Shown: positions 6,224 through 13,357, counted from the stretch's first letter. The stretch is DNA of 15,127 bases from Hydrogenovibrio sp049975065 (GCA_049975065.1 JBNGDN010000046.1); one strand, 5' to 3'. Program-made: numbers and translations. Notes: a model not told the origin generated them from the sequence alone.

Positions 6224-7680
6224 TATTTGCCCTCCTGTTCAACGGTCAGACTTGCGACTTTGTCGTCGGCCTGTTTAATGGCCAGCGCACGGTCACGGTC
6301 TGAGATTTCTTTTTTAATCGCCGCAGTGACGGCCGGTTCGCCGCCTTCCTTATTCATGACCAAGAAGGCTGATAAGGCTTTGACCTCGGATTCCAGCATC
6401 GGCATTTTCGGCATGTAAGCGATGTTGCCGGTGGTGAGTACCCCGCGAACATATTCTTCCATGCGTGCTTGCGTGATGCCGTCATGGAAGTAACGACGCA
6501 GAGGACGAATCCCGGTGGCACTTGGAGAGTGACAATTGGAGCAATAGGTCATGGCGATGAATTCACCCGCCTGAATCATGTTGCCGTTATTGACTTCTTT
6601 CAGGTGTTCAGGCGTAAATGGATGCGCCTTTAGGATGCCGACTTTTTCGATGGTCGGTAGTTGAGATTTAATATCCATGCCGGGTACGTCACGCCCAACC
6701 ACCTGGTTGGAATAAACGTATTGACCGGCCACCCAAGGTTTACGCATGGATTCACGCGCGGTCTCTTCAGGCCATAGACCGGCCACCAGAATAATCACCG
6801 TCATACCACCGGCCAGTGCTTGTACCAGCACCTGTGGGCGCAGCATGGTGATAATGAAGTAGGCCAAAGTACCGGCGAGAACCGCCATAATGCTGGTTTC
6901 AAAGTAGTCCGGCAAGCGGTTTTCCATGACCAAAATCGCCTGATTGGGCACCGAAGACAGATACCATTGGAACATGGCTGCACCTGTCAAGGTGGCGATA
7001 ATCCCCAGCCAACCGAGTTTGCGCGCCATTTCTTTTTTGAAGGCCGCGTCCTTAATGCCGGAGATGATAATGCCGCCGACCACCGCCGTCATGGTGAACA
7101 TAAAGGCCATGCGCATCCCCATCTGTACAAAGGTGTTGGTGCCGTAGAAACCGTTCAGGTACCCGCCTTCTTCAAACCACATTTCTTTCCCCGGAACCAT
7201 CATGAACGAGAGTATCCCGACGATAATGACCATGGTCGCCAAAGAGGCGATCCCGAAAATCAGTGAGATTTTCATATGCGTTTTTTTGTCGACCTTGCCG
7301 ACCAGATACACAATCATGTATACACCGACCACTTCGATGACGAAGAAAACCCATTCCGTGGCCCACTTCCATACGAAGGAGTGGATCAGGGCGCCGATCC
7401 CGTTCGGACTCGCTACGGTGGTTGAGTACCAGATCCCCGGCCCGGTGATGGAGCCGGCTACATAGGTAAAGACCAACAGGAATAGGCCGTATTTCTTAAT
7501 GAAATCCAGCAAATCTTCTCGGTCTTCTTTGTAGGCTTTATGAGATAGGTAGGCAAAGAGAAGTGCGGCTCCCACGGAAGTGTGGGAGGCCAGCACGTGG
7601 AAGGTGGCGATAAGCGCAACTACCCAGCCGGAACCGACAATTGGTTCGTACCAGGTTGGATATAAGCTGATTAAATCCAT
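6223..7680 (-). CDS. CydA-like cytochrome bd-superfamily protein fused to a cytochrome c domain
   Basis: A 485-residue first gene of the operon. Residues 1-303 carry about eight membrane spans. ATFHVLASHTSVGAALL near the N-terminus matches the CydA helix 1 with its heme-ligand histidine (His28), and YVAGSITGPGIWYS resembles the CydA helix 3 region. Residues 304-485 form a soluble, probably periplasmic domain with a heme c site C380-S-N-C383-H384 and candidate distal methionines M423, M426 or M428 in YMPKMPMLESEVKALSAF. The helix where CydA normally has its second heme b histidine reads MRMAFMFTMTAVVGG, with no histidine. The heme set may therefore differ from true bd oxidase. AAGGAAA precedes the ATG at 7680. 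No CydB is found in the window. It could be an oxygen reductase fed by cytochrome c, or a module exchanging electrons between cytochrome c and quinone. Confidence 0.75.
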   Translation of the reverse strand: MDLISLYPTWYEPIVGSGWVVALIATFHVLASHTSVGAALLFAYLSHKAYKEDREDLLDFIKKYGLFLLVFTYVAGSITGPGIWYSTTVASPNGIGALIHSFVWKWATEWVFFVIEVVGVYMIVYLVGKVDKKTHMKISLIFGIASLATMVIIVGILSFMMVPGKEMWFEEGGYLNGFYGTNTFVQMGMRMAFMFTMTAVVGGIIISGIKDAAFKKEMARKLGWLGIIATLTGAAMFQWYLSSVPNQAILVMENRLPDYFETSIMAVLAGTLAYFIITMLRPQVLVQALAGGMTVIILVAGLWPEETARESMRKPWVAGQYVYSNQVVGRDVPGMDIKSQLPTIEKVGILKAHPFTPEHLKEVNNGNMIQAGEFIAMTYCSNCHSPSATGIRPLRRYFHDGITQARMEEYVRGVLTTGNIAYMPKMPMLESEVKALSAFLVMNKEGGEPAVTAAIKKEISDRDRALAIKQADDKVASLTVEQEGK

Positions 7681-7701
7681 TTTAATTTCCTTGTTATCAG
7701 T

Positions 7702-7837
7702 AAATTCTATTTTGCATAANNNNNNNNNNNNNNNNNNNNNNNNNNNNNNNNNNNNNNNNNNNNNNNNNNNNNNNNNNNNNNNNNNNNNNNNNNNNNNNNN
7801 NNNNNNNNNNNNNNNNNNNAAATTCTATTTTGCATAA
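7702..7837. repeat. 100-N assembly gap flanked by identical 18-base ends
   Basis: The N-run spans exactly 7720-7819. The 18 bases before it (7702-7719) and after it (7820-7837) are identical: AAATTCTATTTTGCATAA. A round run of 100 N is the usual placeholder for a gap of unknown length. Identical ends suggest the two contigs overlap and the true sequence has one copy, or that a tandem repeat broke the assembly. The gap lies in the 5' leader of the cyd-like/fcc operon, so its promoter distance is uncertain. Confidence 0.9.
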
Positions 7838-7954
7838 GTCTAAGTTGTGACCCTACGGCCATAGTAAAGATTCCGTTGAGTGAATGGAATTAGAAAAAAC
7901 TTATATTGGTGCCTATTAAAATATTAATGCAAAAAGTTTTATTTAAAAATCAAT

Positions 7955-7984
7955 AGCATAGATTTTCCATGAGCCGAGGGTCAA
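7955..7984 (-). promoter_or_regulatory. Candidate promoter of the cyd-like/fcc operon
   Basis: On the minus strand TTGACC (7979-7984) and TATGCT (7955-7960) are 18 bp apart, a fair sigma-70 pair. The start codon is about 270 bases further on in the given coordinates, less if the N gap is artificial. Other weak pairs exist in this AT-rich DNA, so this is only the best candidate. Confidence 0.35.
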
Positions 7985-8212
7985 GCTTTGGTTCAGAGTT
8001 TAGTCAGACTTGAATCGGCTGCATTGGCCAGATTATAAGTTCCGTTTGGGCAAATTAGGATGTCTCTAAAGTGTGTTTCATAAAAAATTCACACAGTATA
8101 ATGGCTTAAAAACCTCTTTATTACATGGGTTTAATGGTGTCCTATCGCTCACTTTCCGGGTTAAGCGTCGTGAATGCTTGTTTATGGGGCGGATTAAAAA
8201 TTTTGATTGGCA

Positions 8213-8244
8213 CTAGAATGATAATTCTAGAATAATGGTTCTAG
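8213..8244 (+). promoter_or_regulatory. Three-half-site palindromic operator upstream of tetR
   Basis: Two dyads share a central half-site. CTAGAAT (8213-8219) pairs with ATTCTAG (8224-8230) across GATA; CTAGAA (8227-8232) pairs with TTCTAG (8239-8244) across six bases. The cluster ends 52 bases before the TetR start codon, and TetR-family proteins commonly bind such dyads to regulate their own gene. The overlap of two dyads around one core would suit two dimers, or alternative binding positions. Regulator identity is inferred from proximity. Confidence 0.65.
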
Positions 8245-8296
8245 TTTAAGTGGGGCGGTGCTTTGAAATCCAAAGCAAAAACACGAAGGGTTATCT

Positions 8297-8899
8297 ATGT
8301 TGAACTTGTTTGAGACGGCACACATCAGCGCGTCGAAAAAACGTATTTTGAACAGTGCTTTAATCCTCTTTGTGGAAAAAGGGTTTTTCAGCACCTCCAT
8401 TCCCGATTTGGTCAGGCATTCGGGAGTGAGCACCGGTTCGATTTACCATGCCTTTAAAGACAAAGAATCGCTGGCAACGCAGCTGATGCAGCATTTGCTG
8501 GAAACCATTGAAGCCGAACAGCTCGACGTCTTGGGACAGCACACAGGTGTCAAAGCGCGGTATTTTGCATTGGTTCGTTGGATGTTGCAATTTGCCGAAC
8601 GGTATCCCGAAGCGGAGCAATTTATTCTCTATGCACGTCATAAAGAATTTATGCCAGGCTTGGCACCGATTTGTTCTTCCAAGCCGTTTATGATTTTGCG
8701 CGATGTGATTCAAGAGGGGCAGGATGAAGGGGTTCTGCGGCCAATGGATGTGATGGTCGCCTCATCCATCGCCTATGGCAGTGTGCTGCGTCTGATTCAA
8801 CTGTCGTTAGACGGGGTGTTAACCACGCCGCTGATGTCGCATTTTGACGAGCTAACGGAAGCGGCTTGGCGGGCGTTGGCGGTAGAAACCTCAGATTAA
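8297..8899 (+). CDS. TetR/AcrR-family transcriptional regulator
   Basis: A 200-residue regulator. The N-terminal helix-turn-helix domain spans about residues 13-60: KKRILNSALILFVEKGF, then SIPDLVRHSGVSTGSIYHAF, with the recognition helix at about 44-52, and the usual FKDKESLATQL at the end of the domain. The C-terminal part (about 65-200) is helical and would hold the ligand pocket and dimer interface; the ligand is not predictable. The ATG follows GAAGGG. It heads an apparent operon with the small membrane protein and the secreted MBL-fold protein (gaps 41 and 77 bases), so it probably senses something tied to those products. The palindromes at 8213-8244 are its likely operator. It could also control the divergent sulfide operon across the intergenic region. 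Confidence 0.9.
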   Translation: MLNLFETAHISASKKRILNSALILFVEKGFFSTSIPDLVRHSGVSTGSIYHAFKDKESLATQLMQHLLETIEAEQLDVLGQHTGVKARYFALVRWMLQFAERYPEAEQFILYARHKEFMPGLAPICSSKPFMILRDVIQEGQDEGVLRPMDVMVASSIAYGSVLRLIQLSLDGVLTTPLMSHFDELTEAAWRALAVETSD

Positions 8900-8940
8900 T
8901 CTTACGCGGAACTTTTCTGCATCAAATAAGGAATTAACGC

Positions 8941-9339
8941 ATGACATTCAAAATGGATTTGATCTGGTGGTACTGGTTTATCACCGATGTGTTGCTCATC
9001 GCTGGGGTGGCGGGAGTGCCTTACGGCATTGAAGCGGCGATTGCCTTGAATGCGATTCAGGTGGTGCATTTCTTTATGCGCACCCCGCAATTGAGTGCTT
9101 TTCCGGTGCAGGTGCGTTTGGCGTATCTGGCGCTGTTGCTGGTGGCGCTTTACCCACCGCTGCACGTTTTGTATTTCCTGATCATACTCGGCACCTCGGC
9201 GATGGTGCTGTTTGATTATTGTTTTCTGGCACGTTTTATGTCGCTGATGCCGTGGAATCACGCCCAGCGTCTCAGCTGGTCATTGCTGCGCGAAACGTTC
9301 TTCTCCAAGCCGATCGACGGGTCGGTGCAAAAATCCTAA
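8941..9339 (+). CDS. Small polytopic membrane protein, unknown function
   Basis: I do not recognise this 132-residue protein. About four hydrophobic spans are visible (residues about 8-26, 29-46, 58-73 and 75-92), with a Trp-rich start (DLIWWYWFITD) and a basic, amphipathic C-terminal tail (about 97-132, including FLARFMSLMPWNHAQRLSW). A few charged residues sit near the helix ends; no cysteine pair, histidine cluster or heme motif suggests a redox role. AAGGAA lies before the ATG. It lies 41 bases after tetR and 77 bases before the MBL-fold gene, in one direction, with a terminator only after the latter. It may be a membrane partner of the secreted protein, but this is context inference. Confidence 0.78.
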   Translation: MTFKMDLIWWYWFITDVLLIAGVAGVPYGIEAAIALNAIQVVHFFMRTPQLSAFPVQVRLAYLALLLVALYPPLHVLYFLIILGTSAMVLFDYCFLARFMSLMPWNHAQRLSWSLLRETFFSKPIDGSVQKS

Positions 9340-9416
9340 CAAGCGCGGTTTCAGGAGCCGATGGCATTGTCGGTTTGCTGAATCGTAAGTCGTTTTCAAC
9401 TACAAAAGGAACTGTT

Positions 9417-10511
9417 ATGCGAAAACTTATAACGGCTGCAATAATCAGTTCAACAGCAACCGGCACAGCGTTGGCGGCTGGCGGCAAGGACGGGGATCCC
9501 TATGTGATGGGGTTTGAAGCCTACGCCAAAGAAATGGGCGGCGATGCCACCTATAGCGGTTATGCGCAGGAAGTGGTGAAAACCGAACGCAGCGTTGGCT
9601 ACATCGGTCCAACAGTGCACCTGCTGAAACCGGTCAAAGTGATGGACGGCGTTTACACGGTGGTGGGCAGTTTGATCTGGCACAACCCGTCCAACTATGG
9701 GTTGAACAATAACCTCACCTTTATGATTTTCGAAGACGGGGTGTTTGTGTTCAATGCCGGCCCCAATCCCGCCGTGGCGGCCGCTTTTCACAAGATGATT
9801 CGTGACTACACCGACAAACCGGTGAAATGGGTGGCGGTGGAAAACAGTCAGGGGCACGCCTATCTCGGCGCGAGCTACTGGGTGGATGTGGGCGTGAAAA
9901 ACCTCTACTCACATAAACGAGCCAATGATGATTTTCACAACAGCTATGAGCACATAAAAGAGCATTGGGCGATGCGTGTCGGGCGTGAAATCACTCACAG
10001 CGCACGGGATGTTTCCGACAAGTTCATCACCTTTGAGGACAAGCTGACCGTGGATGTCGGCGGCGGCGAAACCGTCGATGTGCTGAATTTCGGCCCAGGT
10101 CACACACCGGGTTCCACGCTGGTGTATGTGCCGAGTCGCAAGCTATTGTTGACGGGCGATTTGGCGTACAACGAACGAATGCTGGCGCTGTTTTCCTACA
10201 CCAATACGCAACACTGGGCAGAGTCGTTTGAACGCATGATGGACGCCATGCCCGATGATGTGGTGGTGATTCCCGGCCACGGTGCCCCGACCGATATGGC
10301 GCAGGTCAAAAAGGACACCTACGATTATCTAACCTACATGCACGCCCAGACACAGGCCATTATTGATCGTGGCGGCAATGAAGAAGATGCCTTGCAGATT
10401 GATCAGTCCGCCTATAAAGACCGTCCGGTATTCAATGAAACCCATCAGAATAATGCCAGCCACATTTACCGTGAAATGACCGGCGGCGACTTGGGTGAAA
10501 ACTTTGAATAA
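9417..10511 (+). CDS. Secreted metallo-beta-lactamase-fold protein with degenerate HxHxDH motif
   Basis: A 364-residue exported protein. A Sec signal peptide is at about residues 1-21 (cleavage near ALA-AG). The start is ATG 9417 after AAAGGA, although the frame is open back to 9219. The MBL fold is shown by LTFMIFEDGVFVFNAGPNP (strand and turn), FGPGHTPGSTLVY (His229), LLLTGDLAYN (Asp248) and VVVIPGHGAP (His288), all in the expected order. The central metal motif, normally HxHxDH before LGxxxW, instead reads N143-S-Q145-G-H147-A before LGASYW, so most of the first metal-site ligands are replaced. The C-terminal metal ligands remain. It may bind one metal, use different ligands, or have a non-hydrolytic role. 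Related secreted MBL proteins occur near sulfur-oxidation (SoxH-like) and quinoprotein systems. The substrate is unknown. Confidence 0.83.
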   Translation: MRKLITAAIISSTATGTALAAGGKDGDPYVMGFEAYAKEMGGDATYSGYAQEVVKTERSVGYIGPTVHLLKPVKVMDGVYTVVGSLIWHNPSNYGLNNNLTFMIFEDGVFVFNAGPNPAVAAAFHKMIRDYTDKPVKWVAVENSQGHAYLGASYWVDVGVKNLYSHKRANDDFHNSYEHIKEHWAMRVGREITHSARDVSDKFITFEDKLTVDVGGGETVDVLNFGPGHTPGSTLVYVPSRKLLLTGDLAYNERMLALFSYTNTQHWAESFERMMDAMPDDVVVIPGHGAPTDMAQVKKDTYDYLTYMHAQTQAIIDRGGNEEDALQIDQSAYKDRPVFNETHQNNASHIYREMTGGDLGENFE

Positions 10512-10544
10512 GTGAGCGTCTTGAGCCGCTGCTCAAACATAAAA

Positions 10545-10572
10545 AAGCCGCGAATCTTTCGCGGCTTCTTTT
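10545..10572 (+). terminator. Rho-independent terminator after the MBL-fold gene
   Basis: A 10-bp perfect stem AAGCCGCGAA (10545-10554) / TTCGCGGCTT (10558-10567) with a three-base loop, followed by CTTTT. It begins 33 bases after the MBL-fold stop codon and closes the tetR operon. The A-run before the stem would also allow weak function in reverse. Confidence 0.88.
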
Positions 10573-10730
10573 ATCTGCACAATCACACCTATTATCGTGC
10601 GTTTCTTGCACTCTCGCTAGGTCTGGGGAAAATACACAAATGCTCGCCGCTGACGCAGCCGAATATTTTTTATCTTAAGGGGGCTCGTTTTAAGGTTTTA
10701 TATGAAGTGTGAGTGCAAAATTGTGGGCTT

Positions 10731-11261
10731 TTATATGATGCGTAGCCTTCTTAAAAACGATTCAATTCCGCCACGTTTCTTTAAGGGATGGGATTCCCAT
10801 CTATTCGCTAAAGAACTCAATTCTTGGTAAGCTGTGGGCTGGCTTTCTTGAACTTTTTCAATAAATTTTTTTGCCCTTTTATAGGTGTTGGTAACCGTTG
10901 TATATTTGCTTCGCTTAATAATATTTTCGTCATAAACCCGATCAGAAATGCCAGATGCCATTTGCTCAAATGTGTTCAGTAGGTATCGGATTTTTATGGC
11001 TTCTTCAGTATCTGCTTGAGTTATGTATGCGAAATTGGTTACTTCGTTTTCAGAGTCGTTGTGAATTTTTCTTAGAATGGCTAAACCATCATCCACTCGG
11101 GTGTCGCTCTTCATGTGTTGTAGAAGCTCGACTGATTTTTGACGTTTGGATATGTTAATTGCAATGGTGCCCGCAATAAGCGCAGAGAGAAGGATTGCAA
11201 TGGGTGAAAATAAAAAGCCAAGATTACAAGCAACCTTGGCTATTTCTGATTCGGTAGCCAT
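10731..11261 (-). CDS. Membrane-anchored protein of unknown function (DUF4760-like)
   Basis: A 176-residue protein with one N-terminal membrane span (about residues 13-37, LGFLFSPIAILLSALIAGTI) and a mostly helical, charged, probably cytoplasmic C-terminal part. The pattern ILRKIHND, then IRYLLNTFEQMASGISDRVYDENIIKR, then YKRAKKFIEKV and YQELSSLANRWE is reminiscent of the DUF4760 family, whose function is unknown; I cannot confirm the match. The ATG at 11261 has no good ribosome-binding site of its own, but it begins four bases after the stop of a 19-codon ORF that does, so translation is probably coupled. An AT-rich composition and isolation between two terminated units suggest an accessory gene acquired separately from its neighbours. 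Confidence 0.72.
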   Translation of the reverse strand: MATESEIAKVACNLGFLFSPIAILLSALIAGTIAINISKRQKSVELLQHMKSDTRVDDGLAILRKIHNDSENEVTNFAYITQADTEEAIKIRYLLNTFEQMASGISDRVYDENIIKRSKYTTVTNTYKRAKKFIEKVQESQPTAYQELSSLANRWESHPLKKRGGIESFLRRLRII

Positions 11262-11265
11262 TTAT

Positions 11266-11325
11266 TTAGATGGCATCGTAATCTTCGTTACGGATGTGTG
11301 TTTGATTGATAATGACATAATCCAT
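11266..11325 (-). CDS. 19-residue leader ORF before the DUF4760-like gene
   Basis: The minus strand reads AAAGGAG, seven bases, ATG, then codons for MDYVIINQTHIRNEDYDAI and TAA, followed four bases later by the ATG of the 176-residue gene. The ribosome-binding site is much better than any before the downstream gene, so ribosomes may load here and reinitiate. The peptide is hydrophilic, with no amino-acid run typical of an attenuator. It could be a leader peptide with regulatory use, or a short accidental ORF supplying the ribosome-binding site. Confidence 0.5.
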   Translation of the reverse strand: MDYVIINQTHIRNEDYDAI

Positions 11326-11392
11326 GTTGAAACTCCTTTAACAAAACTTCTCCTGCGCGATTTATGTTTCATCGTGTCGGCAGAATTTAAGT

Positions 11393-11422
11393 TTTATAAT
11401 TTTACTTAACTGATGCTGTTAA
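11393..11422 (-). promoter_or_regulatory. Candidate promoter for the leader ORF and DUF4760-like gene
   Basis: On the minus strand TTAACA (11417-11422) and TATAAA (11393-11398) are 18 bp apart, each matching five of six consensus bases. The leader ATG is about 70 bases downstream. Confidence 0.4.
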
Positions 11423-11473
11423 GGTTCGATAAGTTTACACCGCTTAATCACAAAATTATTATAACGTAATTTT

Positions 11474-11530
11474 TTGACAAGGTTGTTGTGTTTTCAAGTC
11501 TGAACCTCTAAGGCTTGCTAGCCTTGTCAA
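11474..11530. repeat. Nested inverted repeats between the DUF4760-like gene and lctP
   Basis: Outer 9-bp arms TTGACAAGG (11474-11482) and CCTTGTCAA (11522-11530) enclose a smaller hairpin AAGGCT-tgct-AGCCTT (11510-11525) that shares bases with the right arm, so the two structures exclude each other. They lie about 50 bases past the lctP stop. No U-run follows on the lctP strand, so this is not a standard intrinsic terminator; it may still limit readthrough. Confidence 0.45.
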
Positions 11531-11581
11531 CTCAGCAACCCGTGTGTACACCTTAGCCACCGTAGTTATTCGAGGCAAAGA

Positions 11582-13273
11582 TTAGCGGAACCCCAGAAGC
11601 AGCAGAGTCCACACCAGCAGGGAAACACTGATAATGTAAAACAGCATTGGCAGCAGCGTGTAGCGGATAATCTGACCTTCCTTGCCCACCAAGCCGACCA
11701 CCGATGCCGCGGCCACCACATTGACCACGCAAATCATATTCCCCGCATTGGCGCCCAGCATCTGCTGCGCCAGTATCCAGTGGCTCGGCAGTGCTACGGC
11801 GGCCGCGGTGGACGCCTGGAACTCGGCAAACATCATATTGGAAAAGGTCGCCGACCCTGCGATAAAACTGCCTAAAGCGCCCACAAACGGCGCAGCCAGC
11901 GGCCAATGAACATCAAACGTCTGTGCGGCCAGCTTGGCCAGCTCCATCGGCATGGACAATAAGTCGGCCTCATTGACATCCGAGTTGAGAAAAATGCGTA
12001 CCATTGGCACGGAGGTGCCTAGCGCCAGTAAGGTCGGCCACATCACCTTGAGCGATAATGACCAGGCCTGGGCGGTTTCACGTAACGGGATGCGGTGCAG
12101 CAACACCGTCATCAGCGCCACCAGAATAAACAAACTGCCCGGCAGATACAGTGGGGTGAAACCCGCGGAAATATCCGTGCCCGCCAGCTGGTTGAATTGC
12201 CACTGCACCGAGGTGAGCCATTCTTTAAACGGCAGTTCGTTTATGCGGCTGAGCACCAACAACAGTGCGGTTAACAGATAAGGCGACCAGGCCTGGATCA
12301 GCGTCAAAGGAATCGGGCGGTTTTGTGGGTCTGAGACGAGGCAGGGCAGTTGTGGACGGGATTCGCAGCCGGGGGCTTGGTTCAGCCCCGTGGCGGAAGC
12401 TGTCAGAGTCATGGAATCGGCAAGGGTGCGATCGGATGCAAATAACCAGACCTGCTTGGGCAGAAACCAGCCGCGTTTCGCCGCGACAACGGTTAAGATC
12501 AAGCCTGTCAACCCACCGAGAATCGCCGGAAACTCCGGCCCTAAAAATTGCACCACCAGCCAGGCCGGAATGGTAAAAGAGAAACCACCGAGCAGGGCAA
12601 ACTTCCAAGCCCCGAGGCCTTCTTTCCAGGAACGGTTTTCGCCAAAAAACCGGGTTAACAGCATCACCATAATCAACGGCAAAAAGCTGGCAACCGCCAA
12701 ATCAATGGTACTGGCGGTGACGGCAATCTGTAATACCTCTGCATCACTCGGAGAGGACAGCCCTTGGCCGATGCCGACAATCACCGGCGTGCCGACCGCA
12801 CCGTAAGACACGGCGGCACTGTCGGCCACCAAGGCCAGCACCACCGCCGCCAGTGCCGGAAACCCCAGTGCCAGCAACAGCGGGGCGACAATGGCGGCCG
12901 GAGTGCCAAAGCCGCTGGCACCTTCTAAAAAAGCCACAAATAACCAGCCGACAATGACGGTTTGCACCCGTCGATCCGGCGAGATGGCGGTGAACCCTTC
13001 TCGAATCACCGAAACGGCACCGCTGACTTTCAGGGTGTTCAGCAGGACGATGGCACCGAACACGATCACCATAATCGAAGCGGCAATCACCCAACCCTCC
13101 AGCACCGACGCCCAAAGGCGTTGTGCCGAGACATCCCAGACGCTCCAGGCCAGAAACGCCACCAGTGCAAAGCTTAAACTCATGGCGCGGGTGGCGGGCA
13201 GTCGCATCACCACCAAAAAGACCAATACCGCCAAAATCGGCATAAAAGCCGTGAGCATTTCTAAACTCGACAT
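11582..13273 (-). CDS. lctP: LctP-family lactate/glycolate permease
   Basis: A 563-residue polytopic transporter of the LctP family (LldP lactate permease and GlcA glycolate permease in E. coli), moving 2-hydroxy-monocarboxylates across the inner membrane. Family features include FLEGASGFGTPAAIVAPLLLALGF (about residues 115-138), the VADSAAVSYGAVGTPVIVG segment just after it, AWSPYLLTALLLV in the middle, and FVGALGSFIAGSATFSNMMFAEFQ near the C-terminus with LGANAGNMICVVNVVAA. Length is normal. A TTG 15 bases upstream is also in frame, but the ATG at 13273 fits AAAGGA best. A hydrophilic, proline-rich loop (about 285-320) follows the seventh or eighth span. It is divergent from cbbL. In an autotroph it might import lactate or export glycolate from RuBisCO oxygenation; substrate is not readable from sequence. 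Confidence 0.9.
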   Translation of the reverse strand: MSSLEMLTAFMPILAVLVFLVVMRLPATRAMSLSFALVAFLAWSVWDVSAQRLWASVLEGWVIAASIMVIVFGAIVLLNTLKVSGAVSVIREGFTAISPDRRVQTVIVGWLFVAFLEGASGFGTPAAIVAPLLLALGFPALAAVVLALVADSAAVSYGAVGTPVIVGIGQGLSSPSDAEVLQIAVTASTIDLAVASFLPLIMVMLLTRFFGENRSWKEGLGAWKFALLGGFSFTIPAWLVVQFLGPEFPAILGGLTGLILTVVAAKRGWFLPKQVWLFASDRTLADSMTLTASATGLNQAPGCESRPQLPCLVSDPQNRPIPLTLIQAWSPYLLTALLLVLSRINELPFKEWLTSVQWQFNQLAGTDISAGFTPLYLPGSLFILVALMTVLLHRIPLRETAQAWSLSLKVMWPTLLALGTSVPMVRIFLNSDVNEADLLSMPMELAKLAAQTFDVHWPLAAPFVGALGSFIAGSATFSNMMFAEFQASTAAAVALPSHWILAQQMLGANAGNMICVVNVVAAASVVGLVGKEGQIIRYTLLPMLFYIISVSLLVWTLLLLGFR

Positions 13274-13333
13274 CTGCATTCCTTTCAAATCGTCATGGTG
13301 GGGTTAACAATCCCCCTTGTTCTTTCGCCAGTG

Positions 13334-13357
13334 ATTTTTGCCAGGCCTGGCAAAAAT
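13334..13357. repeat. 24-bp perfect palindrome upstream of lctP
   Basis: The 12-base half ATTTTTGCCAGG is followed without spacer by its exact reverse complement, giving a 24-bp palindrome with GC-rich core GCCAGGCCTGGC and flanking A/T runs. It lies 61 bases upstream of the lctP start codon. It could be a dimeric repressor site for lctP, or a hairpin terminator-like structure working on either strand. It differs from the nearby FNR-type site. Confidence 0.7.

Larger units (their letters stand above)
7681..8296. other. Divergent intergenic region with assembly gap
   Basis: No convincing gene lies in this 616-base stretch, of which 100 are N. It holds the leader of the minus-strand operon, a candidate minus-strand promoter (7955-7984), a lone perfect TATAAT at 8097-8102 on the plus strand with only a poor -35, a weak 36-codon ORF at 8125-8235 lacking a ribosome-binding site, the tetR operator cluster (8213-8244), and a small hairpin GCTTTG-aaatc-CAAAGC (8260-8276) in the tetR leader. 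Confidence 0.6.

Noticed and set aside
8076..8102. Plus-strand promoter with perfect TATAAT
   Set aside because: No acceptable -35 at normal spacing; a start here would give a leader of nearly 190 bases to tetR. It is mentioned only in the intergenic entry.
8125..8235. 36-codon plus-strand ORF upstream of tetR
   Set aside because: No ribosome-binding site, no recognisable family, and its 3' end runs through the palindromic operator cluster.
9219..9416. N-terminal extension of the MBL-fold protein
   Set aside because: It overlaps the previous gene in another frame and would bury the signal peptide; ATG 9417 has AAAGGA and a clean signal sequence.
10512..10712. 66-codon ORF after the MBL-fold gene
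   Set aside because: It runs through the terminator hairpin, has no ribosome-binding site and no protein-like features.
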